Positions 10,611 to 21,772 of a stretch of DNA of 64,000 nt are shown one piece after another (within the stretch, counting starts at the first letter, position 1; every line of letters begins with the position of its first letter). Below the pieces are notes generated by a model. That model was given only the letters and a program-made list of their open reading frames with translations, had not been told where the DNA came from and made no database searches. The position numbers and the translations under genes were made by a program. Where the stretch lies: assembly GCA_021014325.1 (NCBI GenBank), contig CM037459.1, positions 18,254,501 through 18,318,500 of the forward strand, read 5' to 3'. The DNA is from Plazaster borealis (Eukaryota > Echinodermata > Asteroidea > Forcipulatida > Labidiasteridae).

Positions 10611-11325
10611 AAACCTAACAAAAATATGCCAAGCTGTCTGGATGATTTATAGGGTAAATTTCTATCAGCAAGGCAATATATATACAACAGGGAGGGAAAA
10701 AAGGAAGAGTACAATTGTGAGCTTCATCAACCAAGGATCCTTTTATTGTACGGACATTCCCTCATGTTCCGCAGAAGAAAAAAAACCTCTGGCTGAATAG
10801 CATCCAATCAAATCATTTCAAAGGTCTTTTTCAACAAGGGACACAATAGAGATTGGAAATTGTCGACCTCCCGGGATTGCTGCACCTGGACCATATATTG
10901 CCCATAGCCGTGTTGTTTTCCCTCAAGAATCTCAATGCACGACCGAGCAATTTCTTCTCTCTGAATCTACTCTTGTTTTTCTCTCTCTCTCTCTCTCTCT
11001 TCATTTAACCCTCCTTATTTTACCAGACTGACTGAAGATGGATGAATATGGGATATTCAGGGGAGAGCAATAAATTCTGCAAAGTCAAAACAAAAATTCA
11101 CTTATGTGCTATAATAAACAGCAGACGGCAGACCTGCGGGCGTTAAGAATTGAAATACAATACTGACTATATAGAAATTTCTACATTGGAATGGCGACAA
11201 GTTTATACATCAAGTTATTTATTCATTGGTTATTCTGGCACGTAGGGTTTTATAAACTCATCAGACCCAAGAAGTACAGGTTTAGGAATGTTGTGTGTAA
11301 AACCTCAACAAGAGTCACACAAGGG
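10611..11325. other. intronic; CT microsatellite
   Basis: No gene seen. A short (CT)n tract lies at about 10979-11000. Confidence 0.5.
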
Positions 11326-11625
11326 CGTGTCGTGGCTGAGCAGTCAAGCACACCCTACTCAAGCTCTGGTGTTTCTTATCAGCTGAGTGTGGGTTCGAGT
11401 CCCTGGCTTGACACTGGTGTCCTTAAGCAAGACACTTAACCATTATTGCTTGGGACATAAAGCCGTAGGTCTCGTGTGTTGTCTAATGCACGTACAAAAA
11501 AAACAGTTACACCGATCGCTAAGAGAAGGGGTTTGTACAAGTGTTTCTTGCTGTGGCTGCGGAGTGCGCCGCAGCACCTTGTAAAACCTTATAAAGAGCT
11601 CTATACATGGGTCTCATAATTCAAA
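11326..11625 (+). mobile_element. tRNA-derived SINE, family S1
   Basis: The head CGTGTCGTGGCTGAGCAGTC is A-box-like, followed by CTCAAGCTCTGGTGTTTC and a B-box-like GTGGGTTCGAGTCCC. The body carries GTGTCCTTAAGCAAGACACT, AAAGCCGTAGGTC and AGAAGGGGTT. The 3' tail is eroded. The full copy is at 38381-38802. Confidence 0.8.
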
Positions 11626-11728
11626 AGTTTTTCGCTTTGTCATCAAGCACCTTGAACACATTATTGGTGGATACATGCAGTACATGTATATAAGAAGATA
11701 TTTTAAAGACTAAATGGGGTATGGGGAT

Positions 11729-11925
11729 GACCCAATTCACCAATGATAAATCTTGGCTGCGCCATTTTGGGAGTGGCAGCAGATTCCCAAAGTGTTACTG
11801 AGTAGTTTGCATTTTAAGCAACACGCACTGGGGTTGACGTGCATCATATCTTTACAAGCAATTTGACTCCCAAAATGGCAGGCCATGCCAGGCAGACAGT
11901 AGTTGCATGTGACGTCAGTACAAGA
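11729..11925. mobile_element. family J repeat, copy 3 (no C insertion)
   Basis: GACCCAATTCACCAATGATA then CTTGGCTGCGCCATTTTGGG, AGTGTTACTGAGTAGTTTGC, CAATTTGACTCCCAAAATGG, CAGACAGTAG and TGACGTCAG. This is the uninterrupted form of the unit, with AATTCAC continuing directly into CAATGA. Confidence 0.65.
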
Positions 11926-12040
11926 CGTAGATCATGTTGTGAGAGCAAATATTTTCAAAAGAAGAGCCTGGACTTCCTGCAGGAACATTTTGTGTCCAGC
12001 TCAATGAAAACAAAAAATTGCATTGATATATATTTATTAT

Positions 12041-12081
12041 ATGAATGCATATATAATGCATATATGCATATATGCATTCAT
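12041..12081. repeat. AT-rich perfect palindrome
   Basis: Arms ATGAATGCATATA and TATATGCATTCAT (13 bp each) flank a further self-complementary GCATATATGC-type centre. It could extrude a cruciform. It may simply be a microsatellite-like expansion of ATGCAT. Confidence 0.7.
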
Positions 12082-12570
12082 CAACTTTGTATAAAAAAGA
12101 AAGGGTGGGGGTCGGGGAGTGGGGGCACATGTACAAAATGTAAAATTTCTCATATGACCTGTGTAGTGTTTTGCCTGCCAAGAAATGCCCTGGAATGCAC
12201 GAGGTCACGCTTTTGTAAATGTTACTGATCTATCACAAACTTTAAGACAAATTATGAATAAGATGTGTGGCTTTGGCACAAGAGTAAAACATGCTTGGAC
12301 AGAACTCTGGTTCAACAATGGTACAGCTATCAGACATCACTCCCACTTTGCTTGGGGGAAAACAGATGAAATTACCTAGCCACACATAACTTGTAAAGGT
12401 GTTTTTCAGTTTTCTATGGCACTGTAAAAGAACAAGAAAAAAACAAAGAGGAAAAACGCTGATCAACTGAGAAGCTGCATGCCTGACCAATTACCTCAGT
12501 CCCCTTGATCATTCAAACACTGTAAACCGAAATGAGGCTGGGAGGACAACAAAAATCTGTATTCATTATT

Positions 12571-13454
12571 GAGCAAGTTCGGGTGGGTGACTAGAGTCGA
12601 CTAGACTTAACCATAGTCGATCTAGATGTCACCCTAACGTTGCGTGGTTTGACTAGCTAGTCCAACTGGATCGACGTAACCCCGGAGCACCATTCTCTCT
12701 AGTCTAATTCGCAAGCTACGTCACTGTTTCAAGATAGTAATAGGTTACAAGATGGACAGGAGAAAGTTTTGAAGATATTTGTGATCACACGCACAGCTAA
12801 TTTTCACAATTATCTCCTGTAGTAAGTACTCCATAGATTAATGGAAAAAAAATTGCCAATTTGCCAATCAGTAAGATACTAGTTAGTTATTACACTATAT
12901 TATGCAAGTTATGAAGAGAAATTTAAGAAAATGAACAGGCGGGCTAACACATTTTTATCTGCCCATTAGTCGTCATCGCCTTGTTGCCATCATGGGCTAA
13001 CTTCTTTTATGACCATTCAATCGACTAGATGCATTCGACTGAAACACAGATCACGCGTGCATGACTTAAACTGCAAATTTACTAAATGTTAGCCTGAACA
13101 TCTGACGTCACACTTCAAGGCTCGTGAGTAACGCCAGATACCGGCCTTGTCCGCCTGCCAGATGTACTTTTGACCTCACATCCCAATTCACACGGACGGA
13201 GATTCGTAGTATATACACACCCCATGTGTACACATTAGTACAGTTAACTGCTGCTGGTGTAGCTGATAAACTACGTCACTTTGGAGCAGACCAATCATAA
13301 CACAGAAATTGAAAGCTTACGTCACTGCACGTTTATCCACTGAAATCACTGGGCCTTTAAGATTGACGCCTGTCTTTACCCTTGTGGATAAAGACATCCT
13401 TGTGGATAAAGACAGGGGACCAGTCTAACTAAAGGATAGCACCCGAACTTGCTC
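12571..13454. mobile_element. 0.88 kb TIR element (family I)
   Basis: Starts GAGCAAGTTCGGGTG and ends with the exact complement CACCCGAACTTGCTC. Inside the left end are several TCGACTAG-like motifs (AGAGTCGACTAGACTT, CATAGTCGATCTAG), which recur at 13020-13040 (ATCGACTAGATGCATTCGAC). A doubled CTTGTGGATAAAGACA sits near the right end. No transposase frame is present, so it is probably non-autonomous. No clear target duplication is visible. Confidence 0.65.
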
Positions 13455-15049
13455 TTTGGCATTGTACACAGGGAACAAGACTACTGAGGTGGCAGCATCA
13501 CAAGGATTATTGGATCACAGGAAAACCCTAACTGTTATTCCTTGACACTTTCTGATGGGTTTTTTTTTTTTTTTTTTTTTCATCTCTTTTTTTCTCTCCC
13601 GGGCACGACTGCATGGCTAAGAAAATCAACCCTTGTTTTTGTTGTAAACATTTGTCACTGGATTTCTTGTTGATGCATATTTAGATTTGGGTCTTTCATC
13701 GGGTCTGATGGGGCAATTGAAAATACACCGAACAAGGTGAGAGCTTGTGGCCCTCTTCAAGGTAAGACAATATCCCTTTGGCATATTGTCAGCAAACGAG
13801 GGAGGATTTGTTTTCTATCCACCATCACAGCAATGTCAGACTTGATATTTGGGCCTTAGAAAAAAAGTATAGCAATATTATCGAGTACAAGAGCTGATCT
13901 TACATTATGGTATAGGCCTTTATAGACTTTTCAGGCAATTTAATATAAAAAAAATTGAGGGTAACAAATGCCTGCAATAAAAACTTCTTTTGTGCTTTCT
14001 TTGTTTCACTTCTGCTTTGTCCATTTAACTATTTATCAATTTGTACTATCAATTTTTGGTTTATTTTTGGTTTTATAAGGTTTTTAAGTAAAAATTAACA
14101 CTTGCTTTACTTCTTGTGTAGATTTGTTTGTATCTTCTTATTGTTTTTATTTATTTATATTTGGTTTGGGGTAACACCATGTGTATATCTACTTAGCTGA
14201 GTAGATTTTGTTCTTTGAGAATTGTCTTGCTATTTATTCTACTCCCAGGGAGCCGATTTCGGAATTCAGAAGACTACTTAGTTCTGAAAAGAAACGTCCT
14301 GCTTATTAACTACTACCTGGGCGGAAGGTAGGCAATCGGCCGGGACTTACTACTTTTACTTAGTGGATCAAGGACTTCTTATTATTAACTTCACTGCGGT
14401 GGAGTTTTTATTGATAATGATATTTTCAATTGTCTGTAATAGACCAAATAACTTGTATCTTCTTAAAGATGCTAGGTCAAATTTTAGGCAGATTTGACCC
14501 CAAAATTTAGATTTAAATTTTAAACAGCTACTTTTTAAAGATTCGAGAAAGGTATTAATCTGCCAATGATAAGTGATCCTGACATTATCGCACGTCCATC
14601 GGCCATGCACAAACATTTTTGCATGTTAGGGCCTATATGTATTTTGTGCGAAAGTTTTTGTACATGTATGTTTTTCACTTTGAAACAGCATCATCTGTCA
14701 AAACTCGTCAGAGCAAAAATTCTTTCACAAAATTTCTTTCGGTGAAAATTGGGCCATAAAGGCATGCAACTTTAATTTAATCAATTTTAACACCTCTTCT
14801 TTAATATATTACTTTTAATTTATGATTTCTTTGTTATGTATATACCTAAATAATACTTCTGCATTTTTTTTAATATTTTTTTTTGCTATACCAGCAAGAG
14901 TGTGAGACTCTTTGACAAAAACATATATACATGCTAAAGGCTCGAAGATATATTTAACCCAGTAATACTAATAGCAAGCCAACATAATTCTTTCCTCATG
15001 ATATCCAGTTGAGCTTTGCACCCTTAAAAGCTTTATATCTCCATCTTAC
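13455..15049. other. intronic; poly-T run
   Basis: No gene seen. A run of about 22 T lies at 13559-13580, and the rest is AT-rich. Confidence 0.5.
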
Positions 15050-15218
15050 CCGTATCTCCGCAGGCTAGTGTCTTCTCAATGCAAGGCACCTCCTGGTAGC
15101 CGAAGGCTCTCAGTGTAGATATCTGACCAGCAGTGATGGGATGATCCCACATGTGGGTGTTCATGGCTGGGCAGATAAGCAGAGGCTTTGCTGTGTCCCA
15201 GGCTCGCACAATGCATGT
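15050..15218 (-). CDS. PPCDC: phosphopantothenoylcysteine decarboxylase, internal exon
   Basis: The acceptor ...TCTTTCAACCAG ends at 15219 and the donor G|GTAAGATGG begins at 15049. The 169-nt exon reads TCIVRAWDTAKPLLICPAMN, then THMWDHPITAGQ, then a C-terminal block ending LACGDTG. PAMN with the following MW is the substrate-binding segment of the family, and the Cys of ACGD is the flap cysteine used in the reaction in plant HAL3a. The upstream junction (phase 0) joins ICDNLL to TCIVRAWD exactly as in the human protein. The last base starts a Gly codon completed by the exon at 6926. Confidence 0.93.
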
Positions 15219-15569
15219 CTGGTTGAAAGAGACAATCATCGTTAAAAGACTAAATACAGGGTTGGTAGTTATCCAAATTAATAGAGTTTCAATCTGAAAG
15301 CTCATTGATTATCAAGGGTGGCATTGTCCTGCATTTGTTCTTCCTCTATTCTTAGGCACGGTTTGGAGCCTTCAGTTCCTGCCTCATGCTGTAATAATAA
15401 TAATGATAATAATAGTATAGGAGACTAATGTTAATGATCATATATAAAATATAGCTCCAAACAATGATTGAGAAATAGACCACTTCTTGATTTGAGAATG
15501 ACTGTACTGTGTTTTATTTGATATACTACTACCGAGTGTCTAGACTGAACTACAGTTCACCACAATAGT

Positions 15570-15915
15570 TATAATAGTGGCTTCTCATTTAGCGCTCAAA
15601 TCCATCACTCGGTGACACTAATGGCTCTTCAAACATTAATACCCTAGGTCACTGGGCCAAATACTTCATTCCTCACACCATCTCAGCTCCCTTGGGAGTA
15701 TACAGCCTGTGCTGCCAAGTATGTAGTGCATCAAGCTTGAAATCAATCACATGAATCATCTCTGCCCTTACAGATACCCATTTACCCCTGAGTGAAGAGG
15801 AGAAATTATAGTTAAGTGTCTTGTTCAAGGACACAAGTAGGATTCGAACCCACATCCTAATGATATTAGGCACCAGAACTTGAGTCTGATTCACTACACT
15901 GCTTGGACAGGCCAC
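15570..15915 (-). mobile_element. tRNA-derived SINE, family S2
   Basis: On the minus strand: a tRNA-like head near 15915 (GGCCTGTCCAAGCAGTGTAG), a B-box GTGGGTTCGAATCC, GTGTCCTTGAACAAGACACT, then CTCCCAAGGGAGCTGAGATG towards the 3' end. Family members lie at 42903-43186 and 61065-61260. Confidence 0.75.
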
Positions 15916-16059
15916 TATGAAGTTTGCCTGTTAAAAAGAAACACTTCATCATCCGCTTTTTCCTTCTCCATTAATACCCCAAGTTATTTTTGTTCCCCTT
16001 GAACAAACTCAATGTCTAAGGTTTGTTTGTCTTTAATTTAGAGTTGTACTATAACGTTC

Positions 16060-16185
16060 ATTCTGTATATTGCTTTGGTGCACCAATGTATGATAAGCAT
16101 TGTATAATCCATAGTTTTTGAGTCCTTTAGGAAAAAATCTACAGGCAAATCTAATGGGATTCGAACCCATGACCATCATAGATCA
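16060..16185 (-). mobile_element. S6 SINE, part left of a MITE insertion
   Basis: TGTATGATAAGCATTGTATAATCC and GGGATTCGAACCCATGACC match the S6 unit at 3746-3930. The unit is broken at 16186 by the family B MITE. Confidence 0.55.
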
Positions 16186-16467
16186 GGGCCCAATTTCATA
16201 GCGCTGCTTAACGGTAAGCAAAGTTTCGTGCTTTTGTAGCAGAAAAATTTGCTTGTTCATAAGCGTATTTCATAGGTTAGCAAAAAAATTAGGCGGCCTT
16301 CTTGCTCGTTCACAATGGATTTGCATTGTACGTCGTTCATTTTCATACAGTAAGCACCGAAAGGTTAGCATGCCTTTTCATGTGCTTACGGTTAGCAACG
16401 CTATGAAATGGAAACTCGCTCAGTGAGCACAAAATCTGCCGTTAAGCAGCTCTATGAAACTGGGCCC
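16186..16467. mobile_element. foldback MITE, family B copy 1
   Basis: Ends GGGCCCAATTTCATAGCGCTG and CAGCTCTATGAAACTGGGCCC. The interior is a set of GCTTAGCA/GTTAGCAA/GTAAGCA blocks in mirrored order. It lies inside S6 sequence. Confidence 0.85.
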
Positions 16468-16549
16468 TGGTACCACTAGCCACCAAGTGTGCCAGTGCCA
16501 AGAGGCCAGTACAAATCCAATAATAAGCAGCGAGTACCACATACATTTT

Positions 16550-16640
16550 TGGTTAAAAAGACATCTGCTTATGAGGGGGTTAGGGTTCGAATCCCACCCA
16601 AGTAGCCTGTAGATTTTTTTCCAAGCAAGAGAAATAAACA
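16550..16640 (+). mobile_element. S6-type SINE fragment, plus strand
   Basis: AGACATCTGCTTATGAGGGG, then GGTTCGAATCCCACCCAAGT, then GCCTGTAGATTTTTTTCC: the complement of the S6 arrangement at 3815-3930. Confidence 0.5.
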
Positions 16641-16709
16641 GTGGTTATTTCACTCATTGGTGTTAGGGTAAAGCCAAAATCATATTCTTTTTTGAAATTA
16701 TTACATCAG

Positions 16710-17060
16710 TTAAAGGCACTGGACCAATGGGAATTTACTAAAAATATATATTAGCATAACAAATTACTTGGTAACGAGCAACGGAGAGCTGTTGATAGTA
16801 TAAAACATTGTGAAAAACGACTCCCTCTGAAGTAACATATAGTTTTTGAGAAAGACGTAATTTCTCACTAAAATATTTGAATCTGAAAAAGACTTCAGGC
16901 CTGAAGCCTTTTTCAAGCATCTGAAAGCACACAAATTTGTGCAACAAGGGTGTTTTTCTTTCATTGTTTTCTTGCAACTTCGATGACAAATTGAGCCCAA
17001 ATTTTCACAAGTGAGAATACTGGTCTTTGACAATTAACAAACATGTCCAGTGCCTTTAAA
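16710..17060 (-). mobile_element. TTAA MITE, family A copy 2 (centre type 2)
   Basis: Bounded by TTAAAGGCACTGGACC and GTCCAGTGCCTTTAA. The outer halves match copy 1 in reverse orientation. The centre is a different palindrome, 16885-16914, around CTTCAGGCCTGAAG (30 bp, one mismatch). Confidence 0.88.
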
Positions 17061-19424
17061 CCATATGTTTTTCATTATCCTCTCCTCAAAGTTTTCTTGG
17101 GGCTTTTCAGGGGTACTGTGGTAAATAGGAATTCTCTGCAGTAATTACAAGAAATGTATAATCAAAATGCCACTTGAATCTTGCAAACAATTCACGCAGT
17201 TAAACTCCAAACTGCCCCTTTAAACCATCTGACAGTTCTTCTTGCAAAGAAAAGGGTGGGATCCTTGGGCAATCTGCACCCAAATCAAACGCATGACTTC
17301 ATGACTCTGGCACATTCCTCGCCTGTGGATGTTTTTCCTGCAATGCCTGACAATCCAATGACGCACAAACGGCAACGCTTCTTTGAGTACAGCCTGGGAA
17401 AACAACGTTATTCATTTTTCACAATCTGTAAAATACATCAATCTCTGCTGCATTTATTTCTGAGTACAGAATAACTGTCAAATATTATTAATAATATGTG
17501 GAATATGCAAAAGAGCAAAAAGTGATTAGTATTAGAGTCTTATAAACGATGTATATTTGTATTACTTGTCTTCACACATTGTAGAAGTGTTGACTTAAAT
17601 CCACCATCCCTCAACCAATTTTCTTCCTTATTCCCTTGCCTCTGGCGGATAAAGACAGGCCAGGCAGTTGTGAAAACGTCCGCTCAGCCAGAAAGAAATC
17701 CTGGCTTCAACGTTGCAAGATGCTTTATTTTGATACAAGAACTGCTCAACAGCATTCAACCACAGTCTTAGGCTTGACCTTCGACCATCCTGTTTGAGTT
17801 TTAGAGGGATCAAAAGCTGCTGTGACGTCATGCCCTAAATTCCACCAATTTCCTAAAAGGTTAACCTACACGGAAAAGAGTCTGTGGGCATTCAAGAATG
17901 ACAGAAGATAAAAACAAAACCACAGGAGAAAAACAAAAATCCAATAAGTACGCTTCAACATACTTGCTCCCAATGCAGATTAACAACCCATTAATGTAAT
18001 TGGAATTCAGCCGTCCAGCAAAGAATTCAGTCTGAAGAGGTGTGTATACACACAAACCAATAAATGCCGGCCTCCCCAACACAAGACCAACCGTTCAAAG
18101 AGTTTATAGGGGAAAAGCAACCCCTCCTCCTGTTTGTTATTTCATTTAGGGCAGAAGCAATCAGTCTCCCGCGTATAAAAGGGAATTCTTCGTGCATATA
18201 TGAGTCGAGTTTCAATCAACTTGTGCAAACGACAAGCAAGAGTTGACGAGCATACGGCAATGCAGAACACCTCTGTGGCTAGAGACTGCTAAGAAAACAA
18301 AACAGGAGTGAAGTAGTACTCAGGCACCCCATTCCCCTGCGACATACGTGCAAGCGTGCGTGCCAATGTACGTGTGCAACCTCACGCTTTTAGTATTCGA
18401 GTGGCTTCTGGGGACTGAAATATTCAGAGCCCCCCGTCCCCACCACTTTTCCCCAGCTCTCTCGGTTCATCTTCGATTTGCTGTGAGCACAAACTATACC
18501 TCAGCTTCACTTAGAGCTCGACCAAACCAGACAACAAAAATGAAACCGACCCGGCTCACTAGTCCTCAGGAGTACTTTGTACCAAGACGTGCATAGAGTA
18601 GGTTTCATATTACACGATGCGGTGATCTTGCGCATCCAGCAGCTCATTCCAAAGTTCTGGCACGTAGTCAGACTTGTATTCCCAGTGTGTAAAGACACAT
18701 CTTGAGTAAGGCAATATGTATACTTACGTGTATTCCAAAATACAAGAATGATAAAGGAAGGATCCACTTGTTGGAAAGGCAAACAGCTCCAATTTCAGAA
18801 ATGTAGAAGCGGGACGTTTACAGAGCGTTAAACAAAAATATTTATATCAAATCCGTTTCCATGGTATCAAAGAGAGGATTACACTCTGGACTTTCTAAAA
18901 AGATTTTAGGGGAGGGGATTGACAATCTTACAAGAAAAAAAGTTTTTTTAATTTTTTATGCTGATCTACCTACTCTCTTCTTCCCAAATAAATATAATGG
19001 CCCAATTACATGGCCCAGATGCTTCTTGGTACAATTAAAGTGCAGAATCAAAGCATACGATTGGCAAGTGTGCACGTTTTTCTCAAATAATAGAGGACTC
19101 TACACTTACACAGCCCATAACACTGTTTCAGTTTAATTGGCCCTACAGAACTATCCATTAATTCATAAATAAAAAAACTGCTTGTTAAACTCTAGAAAAC
19201 CTTTAGAATGACAAAAAATATTACAGGTCAAATGGTGTACAGCCTGATAACTGTTCTTGAATGGCACTCCGCACTAATGCTTAAAATAGAAGCTCAGTAC
19301 CAAGATCTCAGACAACAAGTCAAATTTCACTAAGGTACACGCGTATATACAAGTACAAATTTTATGTTTACTCGCGTGTACCGACTGTACTCCTAAAGTG
19401 GTTTGGCGCGCTGATGATGCGGTG
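17061..19424. other. PPCDC intron (15219-31255), part without recognised features
   Basis: No coding exon or repeat family recognised. Several 60-100 codon frames on both strands have no family resemblance. TGTTCTTGAA-type and CA-rich short motifs only. Confidence 0.45.
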
Positions 19425-19785
19425 ATCGCATAAGTGGCATGGGTGGCATGGTTGGCTTGTGCGTAAAGCGCTCGCCTCTCACCAAGGTGACCAAGGTTCG
19501 ATACCCGGCCAGGGCCATATGTGATTTGAGTTGTGCGTTGGTTCTCTGCTGTGCCACAAGGGTTTTCCAGACCATCCGATTTTCCTCCCTCGGAAAAAAT
19601 CAAACACTTTCGATCTCTGGCTGTGCTCCGTGGTCATAATGGGTTGATGTGGCTGGCTGCCAAATGCGCCCTTGCATGCCTGCTTCTCGAACATGTTGTA
19701 GCCGCGTCCTTCGCAATTCAGCTCTTAGCTGCCAGTAAAGATGATTAGCCTCCCAAATTATTATTATTATTATAAGTGGTGGAAT
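19425..19785 (+). mobile_element. tRNA-derived SINE, family S3
   Basis: The head has GGCTTGTGCGTAAAGCGCTC (A-box-like) and AAGGTTCGATACCCGGCC (B-box-like). The body has GGGTTTTCCAGACCATCCG and TTTTCCTCCCTCGG. It ends AGATGATTAGCCTCCCAAAT followed by an (ATT)n tail. Confidence 0.75.
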
Positions 19786-20814
19786 GTTTGTCTGACAGCC
19801 GGGTATTTTGAGAAAAAGTGACGCCTTAAGAGAGGAGTGTTATTACAACATCTCCAAATTAGTAGGAAGTTATTACTCTGGTTGAGGTTTGATTAGCTGA
19901 AGGTTGACAGAATGTAATACGAGGTCAGAACAACAAGTCCCTGGCCTCAAGAGTCCTCAACCACCCAAGAGCATTCTCTCTGATCACTGTCTAGTTTTTG
20001 TGTCATGGGCTGGCCACAAGGGCAACAGCACTGGATGGATTGTCCACGATCAATCAATCAATAATTGGTCATTCTATCTAGAGGTCTTCATATACATTGT
20101 ACTTGACCAAGCCACCTGAGACTCTATCTAATAAAGAAGACGTCCATCCATCCAGGCTGCTTGTACTTGAGTTTAGTCCTTACAGCTGGTTCATCTCAAA
20201 CTTCAAGACAACGTGAAAACCAATCATCACCCCACAAACATTTAGCCTAGATAAACTATAGTAAAATAAATTTCAAAAATCACAAACAAAAACTTGAAGT
20301 GGGGTGTAGAGTAAAAAGGGAGGTTTACTTTTGCCTGGATAATTTCCAAAGGCATATCCAGTTTCACCTTGTGGGAATACTGCAGCAAGATTTAAAAACC
20401 TGCAAATTCTCTTACTTTGTGATTTCCAATTAAATATTATCTAACTAGGTACATTTATAGAAAAGTTAATTTCTACATTAATCAATATTGCCTCATCTTG
20501 ATAGGACTATCAGGTAATTTTTCAAAACTATTTTTCTCTATTTATCTCTTCTGGCTGGCCCAGATTTTTTGTTTTTAATCATCCTTGGGGTTTTTACTGT
20601 AATGTAATGATTTTATCAACCTTTCCTCACTGTCTATTAATTTGATATCATTCTCTGTGATATCTCTGTACATGTATTGCCTTGTACAATTTTCCATTTT
20701 TAAACTAATGAATGTTTGTAATTGCTGGGCACCTTTGAAAAACAGTGTTCCACTGAAAGGTTTCCCCAGGATAGACAATAAATAAATAAATGAACTTCTT
20801 TTCCTGAGTAATGT
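19786..20814. other. intronic, nothing recognised
   Basis: No gene or repeat assigned. A short AATAAATAAATAAATG tract near 20778 may be the tail of an eroded SINE. Confidence 0.45.
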
Positions 20815-20905
20815 CCTGCATCCACATGGCCAAGCAGTCAAGCGCAACACATTTCAGGTCTGTTTTTTATAGAATGCGGGTTCGAATCCTCGCATGGCTA
20901 ATCAT
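20815..20905 (+). mobile_element. tRNA-like SINE head fragment
   Basis: CACATGGCCAAGCAGTCAAG followed 50 bp later by GCGGGTTCGAATCCTCGCATGG, the spacing of A and B boxes. The body is lost. Confidence 0.45.
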
Positions 20906-20977
20906 AATGGTAGTCCCCAGAACACTTTTAATGGATGAGTAGAGGAATACCCCTGGTGGTTGTGATGCATGACTGGC

Positions 20978-21337
20978 TTAAAGGCACTGTACACGTTTGG
21001 TAATTTCCCCCCAAAAAAAATTCATAAAAACTGACTTGGTAACGAGCAACGGAGAGCTGTTGATAACATAAAACATTGTGAGAAACAACTCCTTCTGAAG
21101 TTACGTAGTTTTGAGAAAAAAGGTAATTTTTCACTGAAATATTAAGAATAAAAGATCAGGCATCTGAAAGCACACAATTTGTGCCACAAGGGTGTTTTTT
21201 CTTTCATTATTTTCTTGCAACTTCGATGACCAATTGAGCCCAAATGTTCACAGGTTTGTAATGTTATGCATATGTTGGGATACACAAAGTGAGAATACTG
21301 GTCTTTGACAATTGCCAATCATGTCCAGTGCCTTTAA
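20978..21337 (-). mobile_element. TTAA MITE, family A copy 3 (centre eroded)
   Basis: TTAAAGGCACTGTACACG and GTCCAGTGCCTTTAA ends with matching outer halves. The centre (about 21140-21165) is reduced: only GATCAGGCATCTGAAAG of a type 2 palindrome remains. Confidence 0.85.
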
Positions 21338-21374
21338 AAAACTGCATTTAATAAAATTGCTTTTAATAAAATTG

Positions 21375-21772
21375 TTGTAGCCTGTAGTGGCCGAGCGGTC
21401 TAGTTCACCGGACCCAAGCTCGGGTGTTGTCAGCAGCTAGCAGAGTGTGGGTTCGAATCCCAATCATGACACTTATGCCTTTGAGCAAGGTATTGAACCA
21501 TAATTGCTTGGTAAAAAGTTGGGAAGGTAGTTCGGCTCTACCAGCCAGGCTCCTAGTAGATGATACCCATGCCTACATCCTTACGGAATGTAAAGTGGGT
21601 AACCCTGTTTCAGCCCCAGGAGTAGGTGGCAACGTGCCCCTGGTGACAGTTGATTTAGGTCGACAGCCCAAATCAGTTAAGTGTGAGCTCTCACTTTGAA
21701 GTGGCCGTCCGGCCTGGTGATGTAAGGCGATATCTCATAAAAAAATATAAAAATAAAATAAAATAAAAATAA
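21375..21772 (+). mobile_element. tRNA-derived SINE, S1-related with A-rich tail
   Basis: GTGGCCGAGCGGTCTAG (A-box), CAAGCTCGGGTGTTG, and GTGGGTTCGAATCCCAATC (B-box) resemble S1. The 3' body differs (GTGGCCGTCCGGCCTGG, GGCGATATCTC) and the tail is (AAAAT)n. Confidence 0.8.
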
